DNA from: Acididesulfobacillus acetoxydans
GTDB lineage: Bacteria; Bacillota; Desulfitobacteriia; Desulfitobacteriales; Desulfitobacteriaceae
DNA length: 64,000 nucleotides
Direction: 5' to 3' (one strand)
Assembly (NCBI RefSeq): GCF_900016645.1
Contig: NZ_CDGJ01000027.1
Each line of letters starts with the position of its first letter. The first letter of the stretch is position 1. Below are positions 52,271-60,912 of the stretch, piece by piece. Below the pieces are notes generated by a model. The model was given only the letters and a program-made list of their open reading frames with translations. It was not told the origin of the DNA and searched no databases. Position numbers and translations under genes: made by a program.

Positions 52271-53823
52271 TGCCTGCGACTGCTGTTCAGGGTGCGCTCG
52301 CACAATCCCCGCTTTTGCTTTTCATTTTGTTGGCTCCGGTAGCGGCGGCTTTGATTATCGTGTTCCTGCCCAAAGAGGAGACCAAGATGATCAAGATCGT
52401 AGCGGCGATGGGGACCTTTGTGGCGCTGGCACTCTCGCTCTACCTTTTCTTTGCCTACAACCGGGTGGCAGGAGGAGCCCAGTTCACGCTGACTATCCCC
52501 TGGACGAAGGATTTGGGGGTTAACCTCGCTTTCGGAGTGGATGGGATCAGCCTGCCGATGCTGCTCCTGACGAACTTGATCGGGTTTTCGGCGGTTTACT
52601 CTTCCTGGAATGTGGACAAACGCGTAAAAGAGTTCTTCGTCCTTCTGCTCATTCTGATCACCGGGGTGATGGGGACCTTTGTGGCGCGTGATTTGTTCAT
52701 TTTCTTCCTCTTCTATGAGATCGTGGTCATCCCGATTTACATCATGGTGATCATCTGGGGAAGTACGAAGCGGGTTACGAAAGAGTATGCGGGTATGAAG
52801 CTGACTATCTACTTACTTATCGGTTCCGCCTTTCTCCTGGTCGGGCTGATTATGCTCTACCTCCGGGCAGGCTCGCAAGGGCATCCCACCTTCATGTTCG
52901 ATCAGTTGGCCCAGCGTCAGTATTTGTACGGGCCTAATTTCCAAAAGCTCGTTTTCGGGCTCCTGCTCTTTGGCTTCGGGACGTTGATTTCCATGTTTCC
53001 GTTCCATTCCTGGTCGCCTGACGGTTATGCCGGGGCCCCCACCGCGGTCAGTATGATTCACGCCGGGGTCTTAAAGAAGATCGGAGGCTATGGGCTGATT
53101 CGTTTGGGCTTGATGGTGCTCCCGATCGGGGCGAAGTTTTGGGCGCCGCTCATTGCGGTGCTGGCAGTCAGCGGTGTGCTCTATGCTGCCTTTATCGCTC
53201 TGGCGCAGAAGGACCTCAAGTACGTCATCGGGTATTCTTCCGTGAGCCACATGGGTTACGTCATGCTGGCCATCGCGGCCATGAACACGACGAGCATCAA
53301 TGGGGCAGTGGCTATGATGTTTGCCCACGGGGTCATGTCAGCCCTCTTCTTCTCTATGATCGGCTTTATCTACGAGAAGTCCCATACCCGCAACATTGCC
53401 GACCTGGGAGGACTGGCCCATCAGATGCCCCGCTTGGCTACCGGGTTCCTGCTGGCGGGAATGGCTTCCCTTGGCCTCCCGAGCACGATCAACTTTATCT
53501 CAGAATTCACCATATTTATGGGAACCATCAAGGTCTTTCCGGTTTTGGCGGTTCTGGGGATCGCGGGGATCATTTTTACCGCGGTCTACACCTTACGGGT
53601 CATTGCCAATGTCCTTTTTGGACCGCGCCGTCCGGAATGGGATCATCTGAAGGATCTGCACGGTCCGGAGTTGGTGCCCCTGGTGGTATTTGTCCTGGTG
53701 ATTTTCGCGGCGGGAGTGATTCCCAACTTGGTCTTCGGCTTGGTTAACTCCGGGGTCATCTCCACGGGCCTGGCGAAGGTTTTCGAAACGCTGGGTCAGG
53801 TGCAGATTGGAGGGTTGTTCTAA
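52270..53823 (+). CDS. nuoM: NADH-quinone oxidoreductase subunit M
   Basis: Antiporter-like proton pump subunit, 517 residues with about fourteen membrane segments. It has FGVDGISLPMLLLTN, FFLFYEIVVIPIYIMV, MFPFHSWSPDGYAGAPTAVSMIHAGVLKKIGGYGLIR and AQKDLKYVIGYSSVSHMGYVML, with the membrane Lys and Glu residues kept. It follows nuoL with a one-base overlap. Confidence 0.97.
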   Translation: MPATAVQGALAQSPLLLFILLAPVAAALIIVFLPKEETKMIKIVAAMGTFVALALSLYLFFAYNRVAGGAQFTLTIPWTKDLGVNLAFGVDGISLPMLLLTNLIGFSAVYSSWNVDKRVKEFFVLLLILITGVMGTFVARDLFIFFLFYEIVVIPIYIMVIIWGSTKRVTKEYAGMKLTIYLLIGSAFLLVGLIMLYLRAGSQGHPTFMFDQLAQRQYLYGPNFQKLVFGLLLFGFGTLISMFPFHSWSPDGYAGAPTAVSMIHAGVLKKIGGYGLIRLGLMVLPIGAKFWAPLIAVLAVSGVLYAAFIALAQKDLKYVIGYSSVSHMGYVMLAIAAMNTTSINGAVAMMFAHGVMSALFFSMIGFIYEKSHTRNIADLGGLAHQMPRLATGFLLAGMASLGLPSTINFISEFTIFMGTIKVFPVLAVLGIAGIIFTAVYTLRVIANVLFGPRRPEWDHLKDLHGPELVPLVVFVLVIFAAGVIPNLVFGLVNSGVISTGLAKVFETLGQVQIGGLF

Positions 53824-53825
53824 CC

Positions 53826-55268
53826 ATGGTGAGTACAGACTTCTTAGCTATCACACCGGAAATAGCGGTCGCTGTCTTGGCCCTCCTGCTTGTGGCGGTT
53901 GCGCTTCTTTTGCCGCAGGGGGCCCGCAAAGGGCTTGTTCCCTTGAACGTCTTTGGTTTGTTGGGCATCCTGGCCTACACCGTCTATGATTTTTTCTTTG
54001 GCAAGATGGGTCCGGTTTTCCGGGGGATGTATTATCACGATCAATTTGCCGATTTCTTCAAGATCCTTTTCTTGACGGCGGCGATTCTGGTTATTCTTTC
54101 CTCCAGGGAGTACATTGGGAAATGGCCTGCCTACCGAGGAAATTTCTACGCTCTCCTGACGGCGGCCATCCTGGGTATGATGATCATGGCCAGTAGCGCG
54201 GATTTGCTGACCTTCTATGTCGGCTTGGAGCTCATGACCATCACCTTTTATATCCTGGTGGGGTATTTGCCCCATGACGGGCGCTCTTCGGAGGCGGGGA
54301 TCAAGTACCTGGTTCTGGGTGCCTCATCCTCTGCCATCTTGCTCTACGGGATCAGTTTCATCTACGGCCTTACCGGTTCCACCCAGCTCAGCGGGATCGG
54401 AGCGCAGCTGGGGAGTTCTCTGACCCCGCCTATCATTCTGGCGACGGTTTTTCTTCTGGCAGGTTTGGGCTTCAAGATCTCTTTGGTTCCTTTCCACATG
54501 TGGGCACCGGATATCTATGAGGGCGCTCCGACTCCGGTTACGGCTTTCCTGGCGGTGGCTTCCAAGGCCGCGGCTTTCGCCGCCGTGATCCGGATCTACT
54601 TGGTAACGCTGGAGCACCAGTCGTTCGTCCAGACAGGGGTGGCCTTGCTCTTAATTCTGGCGGCTTTGACGATGATCGTGGGCAATCTGGTGGCCATACC
54701 CCAGAAGAACATCAAGCGCCTCTTGGCCTTTTCCAGTATCGCGCAAGCGGGCTACTTGATGGTGGGCGTGATTGCAGAATCCGTGGCCGGGGTGAAAGGG
54801 GTTCTCTTCTACGCCATGATCTACGTCTTTGCCAACATGGGTGCTTTTGCAGTGGCTACCTATGTCGGCCAGGCTCAGGGGAGTGACGAAATCCGGGATT
54901 ATGCCGGACTTGCGCGCCGTTCTCCTTTGGCGGCGGCGGTCATGACGGCCTCAGTGCTCTCTCTGGCCGGTATTCCGCCCTTGGCTGGGTTCGTGGGCAA
55001 GTTCTATCTCTTCTCAGCGGTCATACACCAGGGTTACACCTGGATCGCTTATGTCGGGTTCGTCATGAGCATGGTGTCCGTGTACTATTATCTGTCCGTC
55101 GTCAAGGTGATGTACCTGGGGGAAGGAGCGGATTTGCCGGACATCCCGGTGCATGGAGCCGCGAAATTCACCATGGTCTTCACTATGCTTATCACCTTGT
55201 TTATAGGGCTTTATCCCACGCCCCTGGCTCAGATGGCTATATCGGCAGCGACGAGTTTGGTCAAATAG
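53826..55268 (+). CDS. nuoN: NADH-quinone oxidoreductase subunit N
   Basis: Antiporter-like proton pump subunit next to NuoK, 480 residues, about fourteen membrane segments. It has FYVGLELMTITFYILVGY, KISLVPFHMWAPDIYEGAPTPVTAFLAVASKAAA and PQKNIKRLLAFSSIAQAGYLMVG. Last gene of the operon; no nuoE, nuoF or nuoG is present before or after it in this window. Confidence 0.97.
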   Translation: MVSTDFLAITPEIAVAVLALLLVAVALLLPQGARKGLVPLNVFGLLGILAYTVYDFFFGKMGPVFRGMYYHDQFADFFKILFLTAAILVILSSREYIGKWPAYRGNFYALLTAAILGMMIMASSADLLTFYVGLELMTITFYILVGYLPHDGRSSEAGIKYLVLGASSSAILLYGISFIYGLTGSTQLSGIGAQLGSSLTPPIILATVFLLAGLGFKISLVPFHMWAPDIYEGAPTPVTAFLAVASKAAAFAAVIRIYLVTLEHQSFVQTGVALLLILAALTMIVGNLVAIPQKNIKRLLAFSSIAQAGYLMVGVIAESVAGVKGVLFYAMIYVFANMGAFAVATYVGQAQGSDEIRDYAGLARRSPLAAAVMTASVLSLAGIPPLAGFVGKFYLFSAVIHQGYTWIAYVGFVMSMVSVYYYLSVVKVMYLGEGADLPDIPVHGAAKFTMVFTMLITLFIGLYPTPLAQMAISAATSLVK

Positions 55269-55327
55269 GGAGAGGATGTCAGGAAGAAGACGTTAGACAG
55301 CGGGTAGTTGTGCGAATGGATGTAAAG

Positions 55328-55398
55328 ACCCAGCATTAACATTGGTCATGTGAATCTACGAGTTTTGGCAGTTCTCGGCTTAATGCACTAAAAACTGC
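55328..55398 (+). repeat. 71-bp dispersed repeat, copy 2
   Basis: Same orientation and ends as 24860-24930; nine differences, all in the first 39 bases. GCATTAA/TTAATGC and GCAGTT/AACTGC complementarity is conserved. Confidence 0.9.
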
Positions 55399-55491
55399 TC
55401 CCCATTTTGGGGTGGCAATCGGCGGACGATGTCCGGAAACTCGTGAAGTCGGAATATTCCAGCGGCAAATGTGTCCGTGCTCCCCTGCAGG

Positions 55492-55556
55492 GTGGGAATA
55501 ACTCCCACTTGTGGAAGTGGGGCGGGAGTCTCAGGAGTGGAAGTGGGAGTCTAACA
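55492..55556. repeat. GTGGGAGT palindrome cluster
   Basis: GTGGGA-ATAAC-TCCCAC, then ACTCCCACTT facing AAGTGGGGCGGGAGTC, then AAGTGGGAGTCTAA. It resembles the hairpin at 61068 and may be a decayed insertion-element end. Confidence 0.45.
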
Positions 55557-55600
55557 AGTGGATCCAGATCAATTAACAGCGGAATTCGCCGAGTTTCCCC

Positions 55601-55629
55601 TTGGATTGTCCTATGGGTAATGCTATAAT
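55601..55629 (+). promoter_or_regulatory. Sigma-A promoter of the coiled-coil gene
   Basis: TTGGAT and a perfect TATAAT with a 17-base spacer, 33 bp before the ATG. Confidence 0.7.
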
Positions 55630-55662
55630 CGGCCTGCGAGATTGAATATGAGGAGGGCCGTG

Positions 55663-56028
55663 ATGGACAATGAGAAGTTTCAAGACCTGATGCTTGAACA
55701 GTTAGGCATAGTTCTCAGTAAGCTAAGCGGCATGGAATCTGAGCTTACCGAAGTAAAATCAGATGTGGGGACTCTGAAATCAGATGTGGGGACTCTGAAA
55801 TCAGAGCTGAATGAAGTTAAACAATCACAAGTGCGCATGGAGACGGAGTTCGGGAAGAAGCTGGATGTCCTTTTTTACGATTGGCGTGAAACTCAGAAAC
55901 AGTTTAATGAAAGAGTAGAAACTGAGCTCAAGATTTTAGGCACCAAAGTTGAGGCACTTCAGATGGAATCATCGAAACACGATCGTCAGATCAAGGAACT
56001 CTACCTTGTCAAAGCAGCCAAAGAGTGA
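55663..56028 (+). CDS. Small coiled-coil protein of unknown function
   Basis: A 121-residue, mostly helical acidic protein, not recognised. The N-terminal third is EKFQDLMLEQLGIVLSKL-like; then heptads repeat as TLKSDVG twice followed by TLKSELN, encoded by 21-bp DNA repeats (about 55757-55810). The rest continues as an amphipathic helix ending LYLVKAAKE. No signal peptide or membrane segment. GAGGAGG lies seven bases before ATG 55663. Own promoter and strong terminator, so it is a single-gene unit; similar short coiled-coil proteins with variable repeat number occur in other Clostridia. Confidence 0.75.
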   Translation: MDNEKFQDLMLEQLGIVLSKLSGMESELTEVKSDVGTLKSDVGTLKSELNEVKQSQVRMETEFGKKLDVLFYDWRETQKQFNERVETELKILGTKVEALQMESSKHDRQIKELYLVKAAKE

Positions 56029-56122
56029 ACAAGATGAACAGAGAAAACCTGGCCGGCGCCTGAGGCGGCTGACGCAAGTTTTCTTATCCTGCGGGAGACT
56101 TATACTTTCCGATAGGACGAGC

Positions 56123-56158
56123 AAAGCTCTCCCACCAATTGACGTGGGAGAGCTTTTT
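56123..56158 (+). terminator. Strong Rho-independent terminator
   Basis: Thirteen-bp perfect stem AAAGCTCTCCCAC/GTGGGAGAGCTTT with an eight-base loop; the T-run continues to TTTTT. It ends the coiled-coil gene and might also slow the minus-strand slipin transcript. Confidence 0.9.
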
Positions 56159-56272
56159 GGGCTTGCCGAACACATAAAATCTAGGAGTACACGAGTGCTA
56201 GCGCGACTTCGGCTAGGGCTTCGGCTTGGGCTTGGGCTTCTGCCTCTGCCCGATTGCTCCCAGCCTGTTTTT

Positions 56273-57256
56273 TTATGGCTTAGCTGCATTGGGGTTACCC
56301 GTCGCATTCACGCCGGCGCTGCCGGTCGCGTTTGTACTCGCGTTGGCCGCATTGATGTTCACCCCGGCTTTGGCCGCCAGACTCGTCAGACCGGCCACGC
56401 TCCCCAGACCCATAGTCTCGACCACAGAGGAAGGTACGATAACCATGGCCCCTTTTTCTTTGATCCCTTCGTAAAGAATGTTCATCGCCCGCAGGTGCAG
56501 AGCCACCGGATTGTTTTCATAGGACTTGGCCGCTTCGGCAAACTTGGTCGCAATCTCCGTTTCCGCCGTGCCCAGGATGATCCTCGCCCTGCGCTCGCGT
56601 TCCGCCTGAGCCTCCCGGCTCATGGCGTCCTGCAGGGCCGAAGGTAGGATCACATCCCTGATTTCCACGGCATTGACATTGACCCCCCAAGGAGAGGTGC
56701 GTTTGTCGATGGCTTCTTTCAGTTCCCGGTCTATTCGCTCCCGATCTGAAAGCATCTCCGCCAAGTTCGTCCGGCCGATCACATCCCTGAGGGCCGTCTG
56801 CGCCGCCCAAAAAACCGCATCCCGGTACTGGGCGACTTCGAGCGCCGCCTTCTTGGCATCCACCACGGTCCAGAACAAAACTGCGTCCACATCCACCGGA
56901 ACCGTGTCTTTGGTCAAAGTCTGTTCCGCATTAAAACCCGTTGTAATGGTGCGGTGATCAATCCAGTTGGCTACGGACTCCAGGACCGGGAGGACAAAGA
57001 ACAGGCCAGGGCCAGCCAGGCGGCTAAATTTGCCCAGACGGAGAATCACCGCCTTCTCCCACTGGTTCGCCACTTTGACTCCATAACCGACCAGAATAGC
57101 CACGACAATGCCGACCGCGATCCAGCCGTACCAGCCGGTCAACCACCAGAGCAAAACGCCGGCCAGGATGACGAGCACTGCGAGGAGCATGGACACCGAA
57201 CTCGGTCCCCGGAAATCAAAACTGGGCATAGGCACATTCGGCCTCTGTACGGACAT
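56273..57256 (-). CDS. Slipin/stomatin-like SPFH-domain membrane protein
   Basis: A 327-residue protein with two N-terminal hydrophobic segments (about 20-70) and an SPFH/band-7 domain (about 72-250) with VILRLGKF, GPGLFFVLPV, VDVDAVLFWTVVD and EIRDVILPSALQDAMSREAQAERERRA. The C terminus is Ala/Asn-rich (NAANASTNATGSAG). Such proteins form membrane scaffolds and often work with NfeD-type proteases; no nfeD is present. ATG 57256 has GAGGCGG seven bases upstream. Confidence 0.92.
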   Translation of the reverse strand: MSVQRPNVPMPSFDFRGPSSVSMLLAVLVILAGVLLWWLTGWYGWIAVGIVVAILVGYGVKVANQWEKAVILRLGKFSRLAGPGLFFVLPVLESVANWIDHRTITTGFNAEQTLTKDTVPVDVDAVLFWTVVDAKKAALEVAQYRDAVFWAAQTALRDVIGRTNLAEMLSDRERIDRELKEAIDKRTSPWGVNVNAVEIRDVILPSALQDAMSREAQAERERRARIILGTAETEIATKFAEAAKSYENNPVALHLRAMNILYEGIKEKGAMVIVPSSVVETMGLGSVAGLTSLAAKAGVNINAANASTNATGSAGVNATGNPNAAKP

Positions 57257-57375
57257 AGACAAACCGCCTCTCTAGTTTTACCTATAGTTTATAGTCTACC
57301 ACAAATGCCTGAGAAAATAACTCGCTGCCGAGATAGCACATGGCAAACCGCAAACCCGTGGGGCGACGGCGCTTG

Positions 57376-57828
57376 TTACTTCTGAAGGTTAGGGGAACTG
57401 AAGTACAAGCCTTCCACAACTTTCTTACCCCCGCTGTCGCCAAGGGTCAGGGTGATCAATACACCTTTCGGTTCCTTCGAATACTTGGCCTTGTAGACGA
57501 CAATGGTAAACGTCTTGTTATCCTTTTCTTTTGTCGTGGCACCGCTGAAAGTCTTGCTTTCATAATTCCCTACCTTCGAATTCAGCATCGAGACCAAGGC
57601 ATCGAACTTCCCTTGGGGCAAACCATTTTTCATCGCGCTGCCGAAGTCCTGGCTGAATTGAGCGTAATTCTTGTCCTTAATACCGGCTAACATGTGATCC
57701 AGTATGGGGCCGGCATAGCTCACACTTGACTCGGATATTTTTTGACTGCCGCAACCCGTTAACAGAGATCCAAGCATGATTATGACGACCGTCATAATCA
57801 TGGCCCTCTTTAAACCTTTTCTGTTCAT
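57376..57828 (-). CDS. Small lipoprotein (DUF3887-like)
   Basis: A 150-residue exported lipoprotein: basic N terminus, hydrophobic segment, and lipobox LLTGC with Cys26. The mature part has the ILDHMLAGIKDKNYAQFSQDFG pattern seen in DUF3887-type domains. Function unknown. GGGAGGG precedes its ATG. It is co-oriented with yhfC upstream and the slipin downstream. Confidence 0.75.
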   Translation of the reverse strand: MNRKGLKRAMIMTVVIIMLGSLLTGCGSQKISESSVSYAGPILDHMLAGIKDKNYAQFSQDFGSAMKNGLPQGKFDALVSMLNSKVGNYESKTFSGATTKEKDNKTFTIVVYKAKYSKEPKGVLITLTLGDSGGKKVVEGLYFSSPNLQK

Positions 57829-57938
57829 TTTAGCCCTCCCTTTTTAGAAATATTTAACTTCACTGACTACGCTTAAGTTGTCACAGCCAAAAAAGGCCGA
57901 AATTCCGGGCACCGCTGAAGGTTTTCAGAGGAGTCGTC

Positions 57939-58676
57939 TCAGACCGGCCCCTCCTTCACGGCCAAGATGGCCCTGAATCTCACAGTCAGCCATAAGGCAA
58001 AGGCAGCGAACACCGCCACATAACCCTCACTGGCCCAAACCTGTCCCCGCTGGCTGAGCAGGACCACGACAGGGCTGTCGATCAAAGCGTGGAACAGGAT
58101 TGCATAGAAAAGGTACCTTAGCTTTTTGGTTTTGACGGCGTACAGGACCAGCATAGTCATACCTATGTGCGCGCTAATGGCCATGACCCTTTCCAAACCC
58201 GCCACCAGAAAGAGATAGGGCGGGGTCTGGCCGAGAAAATTAATCGGCCGTCCGGACATAAAGTTGTAAAGTAACCCGACATAGTTCAAGCCCACTAATA
58301 GCAGGGCCTCTGCCCCTCCATGCCCTAAACCGAACACTACTCCGTTTGCCCAAGTCAGCCTCTTTTTCAGGAAAAACCTAAGAGCGATGAACCTGCTGAG
58401 TTCCTCAAAAATGCCGGCACTTAATCCGAGCAAGGCCAAGAACAGCAGAGTATTCGATTGGCTAAACAAGACAAACCAGGCCTTGTAGCCCAACCACTTG
58501 AGAAGGGGCAGTCGCAGCAGGGGCTGAGCCACCGTGAAGGCGGCCGCACCCAAGAAGAGAGCCCGCCAATTGGCCTTGTATTTCTTCACCATGACAGCCG
58601 CCAGCAGAGTGGGAGCCAAAATGCAAATAAATGCGGTGATAAACATGAAAAGTACCGACACGCCGACAGCCTTCAC
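57939..58676 (-). CDS. YhfC-type glutamic intramembrane protease
   Basis: A 245-residue polytopic membrane protein of the YhfC family, related to PrsW/CPBP (ABC-type) intramembrane proteases. Motifs on membrane segments: IFEELSRF (Glu-Glu pair) near 90, FGLGHGGAEA near 115, SAHIGMT near 168 and FHALID near 193, likely the catalytic Glu and His residues. GTG 58676 is taken as the start because GGAGGAGGGG lies six bases upstream; a longer frame has no site. It has a good promoter at 58834. Confidence 0.85.
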   Translation of the reverse strand: MKAVGVSVLFMFITAFICILAPTLLAAVMVKKYKANWRALFLGAAAFTVAQPLLRLPLLKWLGYKAWFVLFSQSNTLLFLALLGLSAGIFEELSRFIALRFFLKKRLTWANGVVFGLGHGGAEALLLVGLNYVGLLYNFMSGRPINFLGQTPPYLFLVAGLERVMAISAHIGMTMLVLYAVKTKKLRYLFYAILFHALIDSPVVVLLSQRGQVWASEGYVAVFAAFALWLTVRFRAILAVKEGPV

Positions 58677-58833
58677 GGTTTTCCCCTCCTCCGGAGAAAA
58701 TGTCCCCGAACCATGTCCCTGTGAGCTTATGCGGCGGCGTGTCACGGGGACGCGTTGCGGGAAATCCTGCGTTCCCGCGCTAAAGCCGCCTCATTCGATG
58801 ATTCGACAACAATCTAAATAACTATTTTCCAAA

Positions 58834-58862
58834 AGTATAGTCCCTGCCTTGCCCAAAGTCAA
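58834..58862 (-). promoter_or_regulatory. Sigma-A promoter of yhfC
   Basis: Minus strand: TTGACT and TATACT with a 17-base spacer, leaving a leader of about 150 nt with a GC-rich inverted segment (about 58745-58790). Confidence 0.75.
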
Positions 58863-59005
58863 GTAGCCCTAACCAACTTCCCAACCAACTTAGAGAAGAT
58901 TTTTAACCGAAACGAGTTGACGCGTCTTTAATTGCCCGGAAATTTAAGGCAGGAGCATTACCAAAAACAGGCTCGAACCATTCCCTGAAAAAACAGGCAA
59001 TCCCC

Positions 59006-59037
59006 TTGACTTATGTGTATTAACATCTATAATACAC
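59006..59037 (+). promoter_or_regulatory. gntR promoter with embedded operator
   Basis: TTGACT (59006-59011) and TATAAT (59028-59033) with a 16-base spacer. The perfect inverted repeat GTGTATTA-N7-TAATACAC (59015-59037) covers the spacer and -10, as expected for autorepression by the YtrA-type regulator encoded next. Confidence 0.75.
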
Positions 59038-59078
59038 TTTAGACAGTTGAATTGCGGGGGAATTGCGAGGGAAGTCAT

Positions 59079-59465
59079 ATGGAACCCATCCAGGTGGCCG
59101 GTATAACCTTCCGGCTTGATCCGGGCAAGCCGCTTTACGAACAAATTGTCGATCAAGTGCAGGGTGCCCTGGCTCGCGGCGATGTGAAACTCAACGAACG
59201 CTTACCCTCGGTGCGGGAATTGGCTCAGCTCTTGAAGGTCAATCCCAACACCGTCATGCGAGCTTACCAGGACTTGGAAAGGGGCGGTTTACTGATGACC
59301 TACCGGGGACAGGGTACTTTTATCACCGACAAGCCCCAACCGGTTGAACGGCTTAAGCAAGACCTTGCTTACCGGGCGGTGGCACATTTGGTGAATGAGA
59401 TGCGCCGCTTGGGTTTTTCACGGGAGCAGGCCCTGGCTTTGCTTCAGGAGGTGAAATGGTCATGA
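59079..59465 (+). CDS. GntR family regulator, YtrA subfamily
   Basis: A 128-residue DNA-binding repressor: winged helix-turn-helix (about 15-80, PLYEQIVDQVQGALARGD...LPSVRELAQLLKVNPNTVMRAYQDLE...GLL) and a short C-terminal helical tail typical of the YtrA subfamily. These proteins control adjacent ABC transporter genes, often in response to cell-envelope stress. GAGGGAAG precedes ATG 59079. Its stop overlaps the ATPase gene (ATGA), and a perfect palindrome sits on its promoter. Confidence 0.93.
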   Translation: MEPIQVAGITFRLDPGKPLYEQIVDQVQGALARGDVKLNERLPSVRELAQLLKVNPNTVMRAYQDLERGGLLMTYRGQGTFITDKPQPVERLKQDLAYRAVAHLVNEMRRLGFSREQALALLQEVKWS

Positions 59466-60160
59466 GTTCAGTGCTGGAACTAAAAGGGATTGAAAAGTCT
59501 TTTGGCGGGCATCCTGTTTTGAGGCAAGTGGAGTTTGCGCTGGAACCCGGCAAGGTCGTGGGACTCCTCGGCCCCAACGGAGCCGGAAAATCGACTCTGC
59601 TAAAAATTGCCGTGGGACTGCTTATGCCCGATGCCGGGCAAGTGAGAGTATTCGGCGAACCTCCTTCCTGGCAATCTTTGGCGCGAATTGCTTTCTTGCC
59701 TGACCGGGGACATTTTGCCCGGGGCCTGAAAGTCGAGGCGGCTTTGGCCATGGCGGCTCGGCTTTATGACCGCTTCGACCGCGGCTTGGCCGAGGCTGTT
59801 CTCAAGGATGCCCATCTCAGGCCGGGAACCCGCCTGTCCGAACTTTCACGCGGCCAGGAAGCCCGTTTGCACCTGGCCCTCTGTGTCGCCCGCCATCCCG
59901 AACTTCTCATCCTGGATGAACCCTTATCCGGCCTCGACATTTTGTCCCGGGAGGCCATGGTCGAAACCGTGATCGGGACAGTGAGCGACGAGGCCCCGGC
60001 CGTGCTCATCACTACCCACGACTTGGATGAGGTGGAAGGGCACTTTGATGAGGTCATCCTCCTCCAAGAAGGGAAAGTGGTACTGAAGGCAGAAGCGGAA
60101 AGTTTACGGGTTCGATATGGCTCCCTGCGCCAAATGTATAAGGAGGTGATGCAGCCATGA
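59462..60160 (+). CDS. ABC transporter ATP-binding protein (YtrB-like)
   Basis: Nucleotide-binding subunit of 232 residues: Walker A GPNGAGKST near 36, Walker B LLILDEPLSGLD near 155, H-loop ITTHD near 185. The ABC signature reads LSRGQEARL instead of LSGGQ, and the protein lacks a clear Q-loop Gln in the PDRGHF segment. ATG 59462 is eight bases after AGGAGGTG. Coupled to gntR before and to the permease after (ATGA). Confidence 0.92.
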   Translation: MSSVLELKGIEKSFGGHPVLRQVEFALEPGKVVGLLGPNGAGKSTLLKIAVGLLMPDAGQVRVFGEPPSWQSLARIAFLPDRGHFARGLKVEAALAMAARLYDRFDRGLAEAVLKDAHLRPGTRLSELSRGQEARLHLALCVARHPELLILDEPLSGLDILSREAMVETVIGTVSDEAPAVLITTHDLDEVEGHFDEVILLQEGKVVLKAEAESLRVRYGSLRQMYKEVMQP

Positions 60161-60912
60161 CTTGGGGGGATTTGATTGCCTTTGAACAGGCGCGCCGGTC
60201 GGGACGGCGAATCAGAAGAAAATGGCTGCTCCCTTTCCTCGTTCTCTCCCTAGCCCTGATTGTCGTGCTGATTTTCGCCCTGGAAGGCTGGTTTCATCAG
60301 ACCTATCTGGTCTGGCTCCCCCTCCTTGGTTTCCTCTACCTGGCCCCGGCGGCCGGCGCCGCCAGTATGGGCCACGAATGGAAAGAGGATACCTGGTACT
60401 GGTGGCTCTCCTTGCCGGTTCCGCGGGAAAAACTTCTTGCCGCGAAATTTCTTGGAATCTTAGGGCGCTTTGCGCGTATATGGCTGACACTCCTGGTCTT
60501 CGCGGCGGTTTCCATGGCCGCACTGGATGCCTCTCTCAAGCAGTGGTCCTGGAACCTATTCCAAGCTCAACTATGGTTCGGCAGCCAGGTCGGACTGCTG
60601 GGTCTCCTTATGGGCCCCCCGCTGATACCCCTGGGATTTCTGATGGGATCCATGCGGCGTCACGGCAAAGCTTCCTTCCTCATAGCACCGCTTTGGGCTT
60701 TGGTCATTCTGTTCATCAACATCCAGTTCAACCTTATCTCAGGCCTTTCGAAAATGGACCCAACACTAAAAGTCAGAACCGCATCCGCCGAAGCCATTAC
60801 ACCTCAGATCCTCTGGCATGCCTCTTGGCTGCCGGTTGAACTGGTCGCCGCTTATATCCTGGCGGGGATCATCTTCTACGGCTTGGTCCAATGGCTCAAA
60901 CACCCGAAGTAG
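60157..60912 (+). CDS. ABC transporter permease (ABC-2/YtrC-like)
   Basis: Membrane partner of the ATPase before it, 251 residues with about six hydrophobic segments (near 25-45, 50-75, 110-130, 145-170, 180-200, 225-245). The cytoplasmic loop MGHEWKEDTWYWWLSLPVPREKLLAAK is typical of ABC-2 bacitracin/antibiotic-type exporters. The ATG overlaps the ATPase stop. Substrate unknown. Confidence 0.85.
   Translation: MTWGDLIAFEQARRSGRRIRRKWLLPFLVLSLALIVVLIFALEGWFHQTYLVWLPLLGFLYLAPAAGAASMGHEWKEDTWYWWLSLPVPREKLLAAKFLGILGRFARIWLTLLVFAAVSMAALDASLKQWSWNLFQAQLWFGSQVGLLGLLMGPPLIPLGFLMGSMRRHGKASFLIAPLWALVILFINIQFNLISGLSKMDPTLKVRTASAEAITPQILWHASWLPVELVAAYILAGIIFYGLVQWLKHPK

Larger units (their letters stand above)
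55269..55662 (+). other. Spacer after nuoN
   Basis: 394 bp without a gene. It contains the second 71-bp dispersed repeat (55328-55398), a cluster of GTGGGAGT/ACTCCCAC palindromes (55492-55556) and the promoter of the next gene. No clear nuo terminator was seen. Confidence 0.6.

Noticed and set aside
55949..56647. Long plus-strand frame from the coiled-coil gene into the slipin region
   Set aside because: It is antisense to the well-supported slipin gene and passes through a strong terminator.
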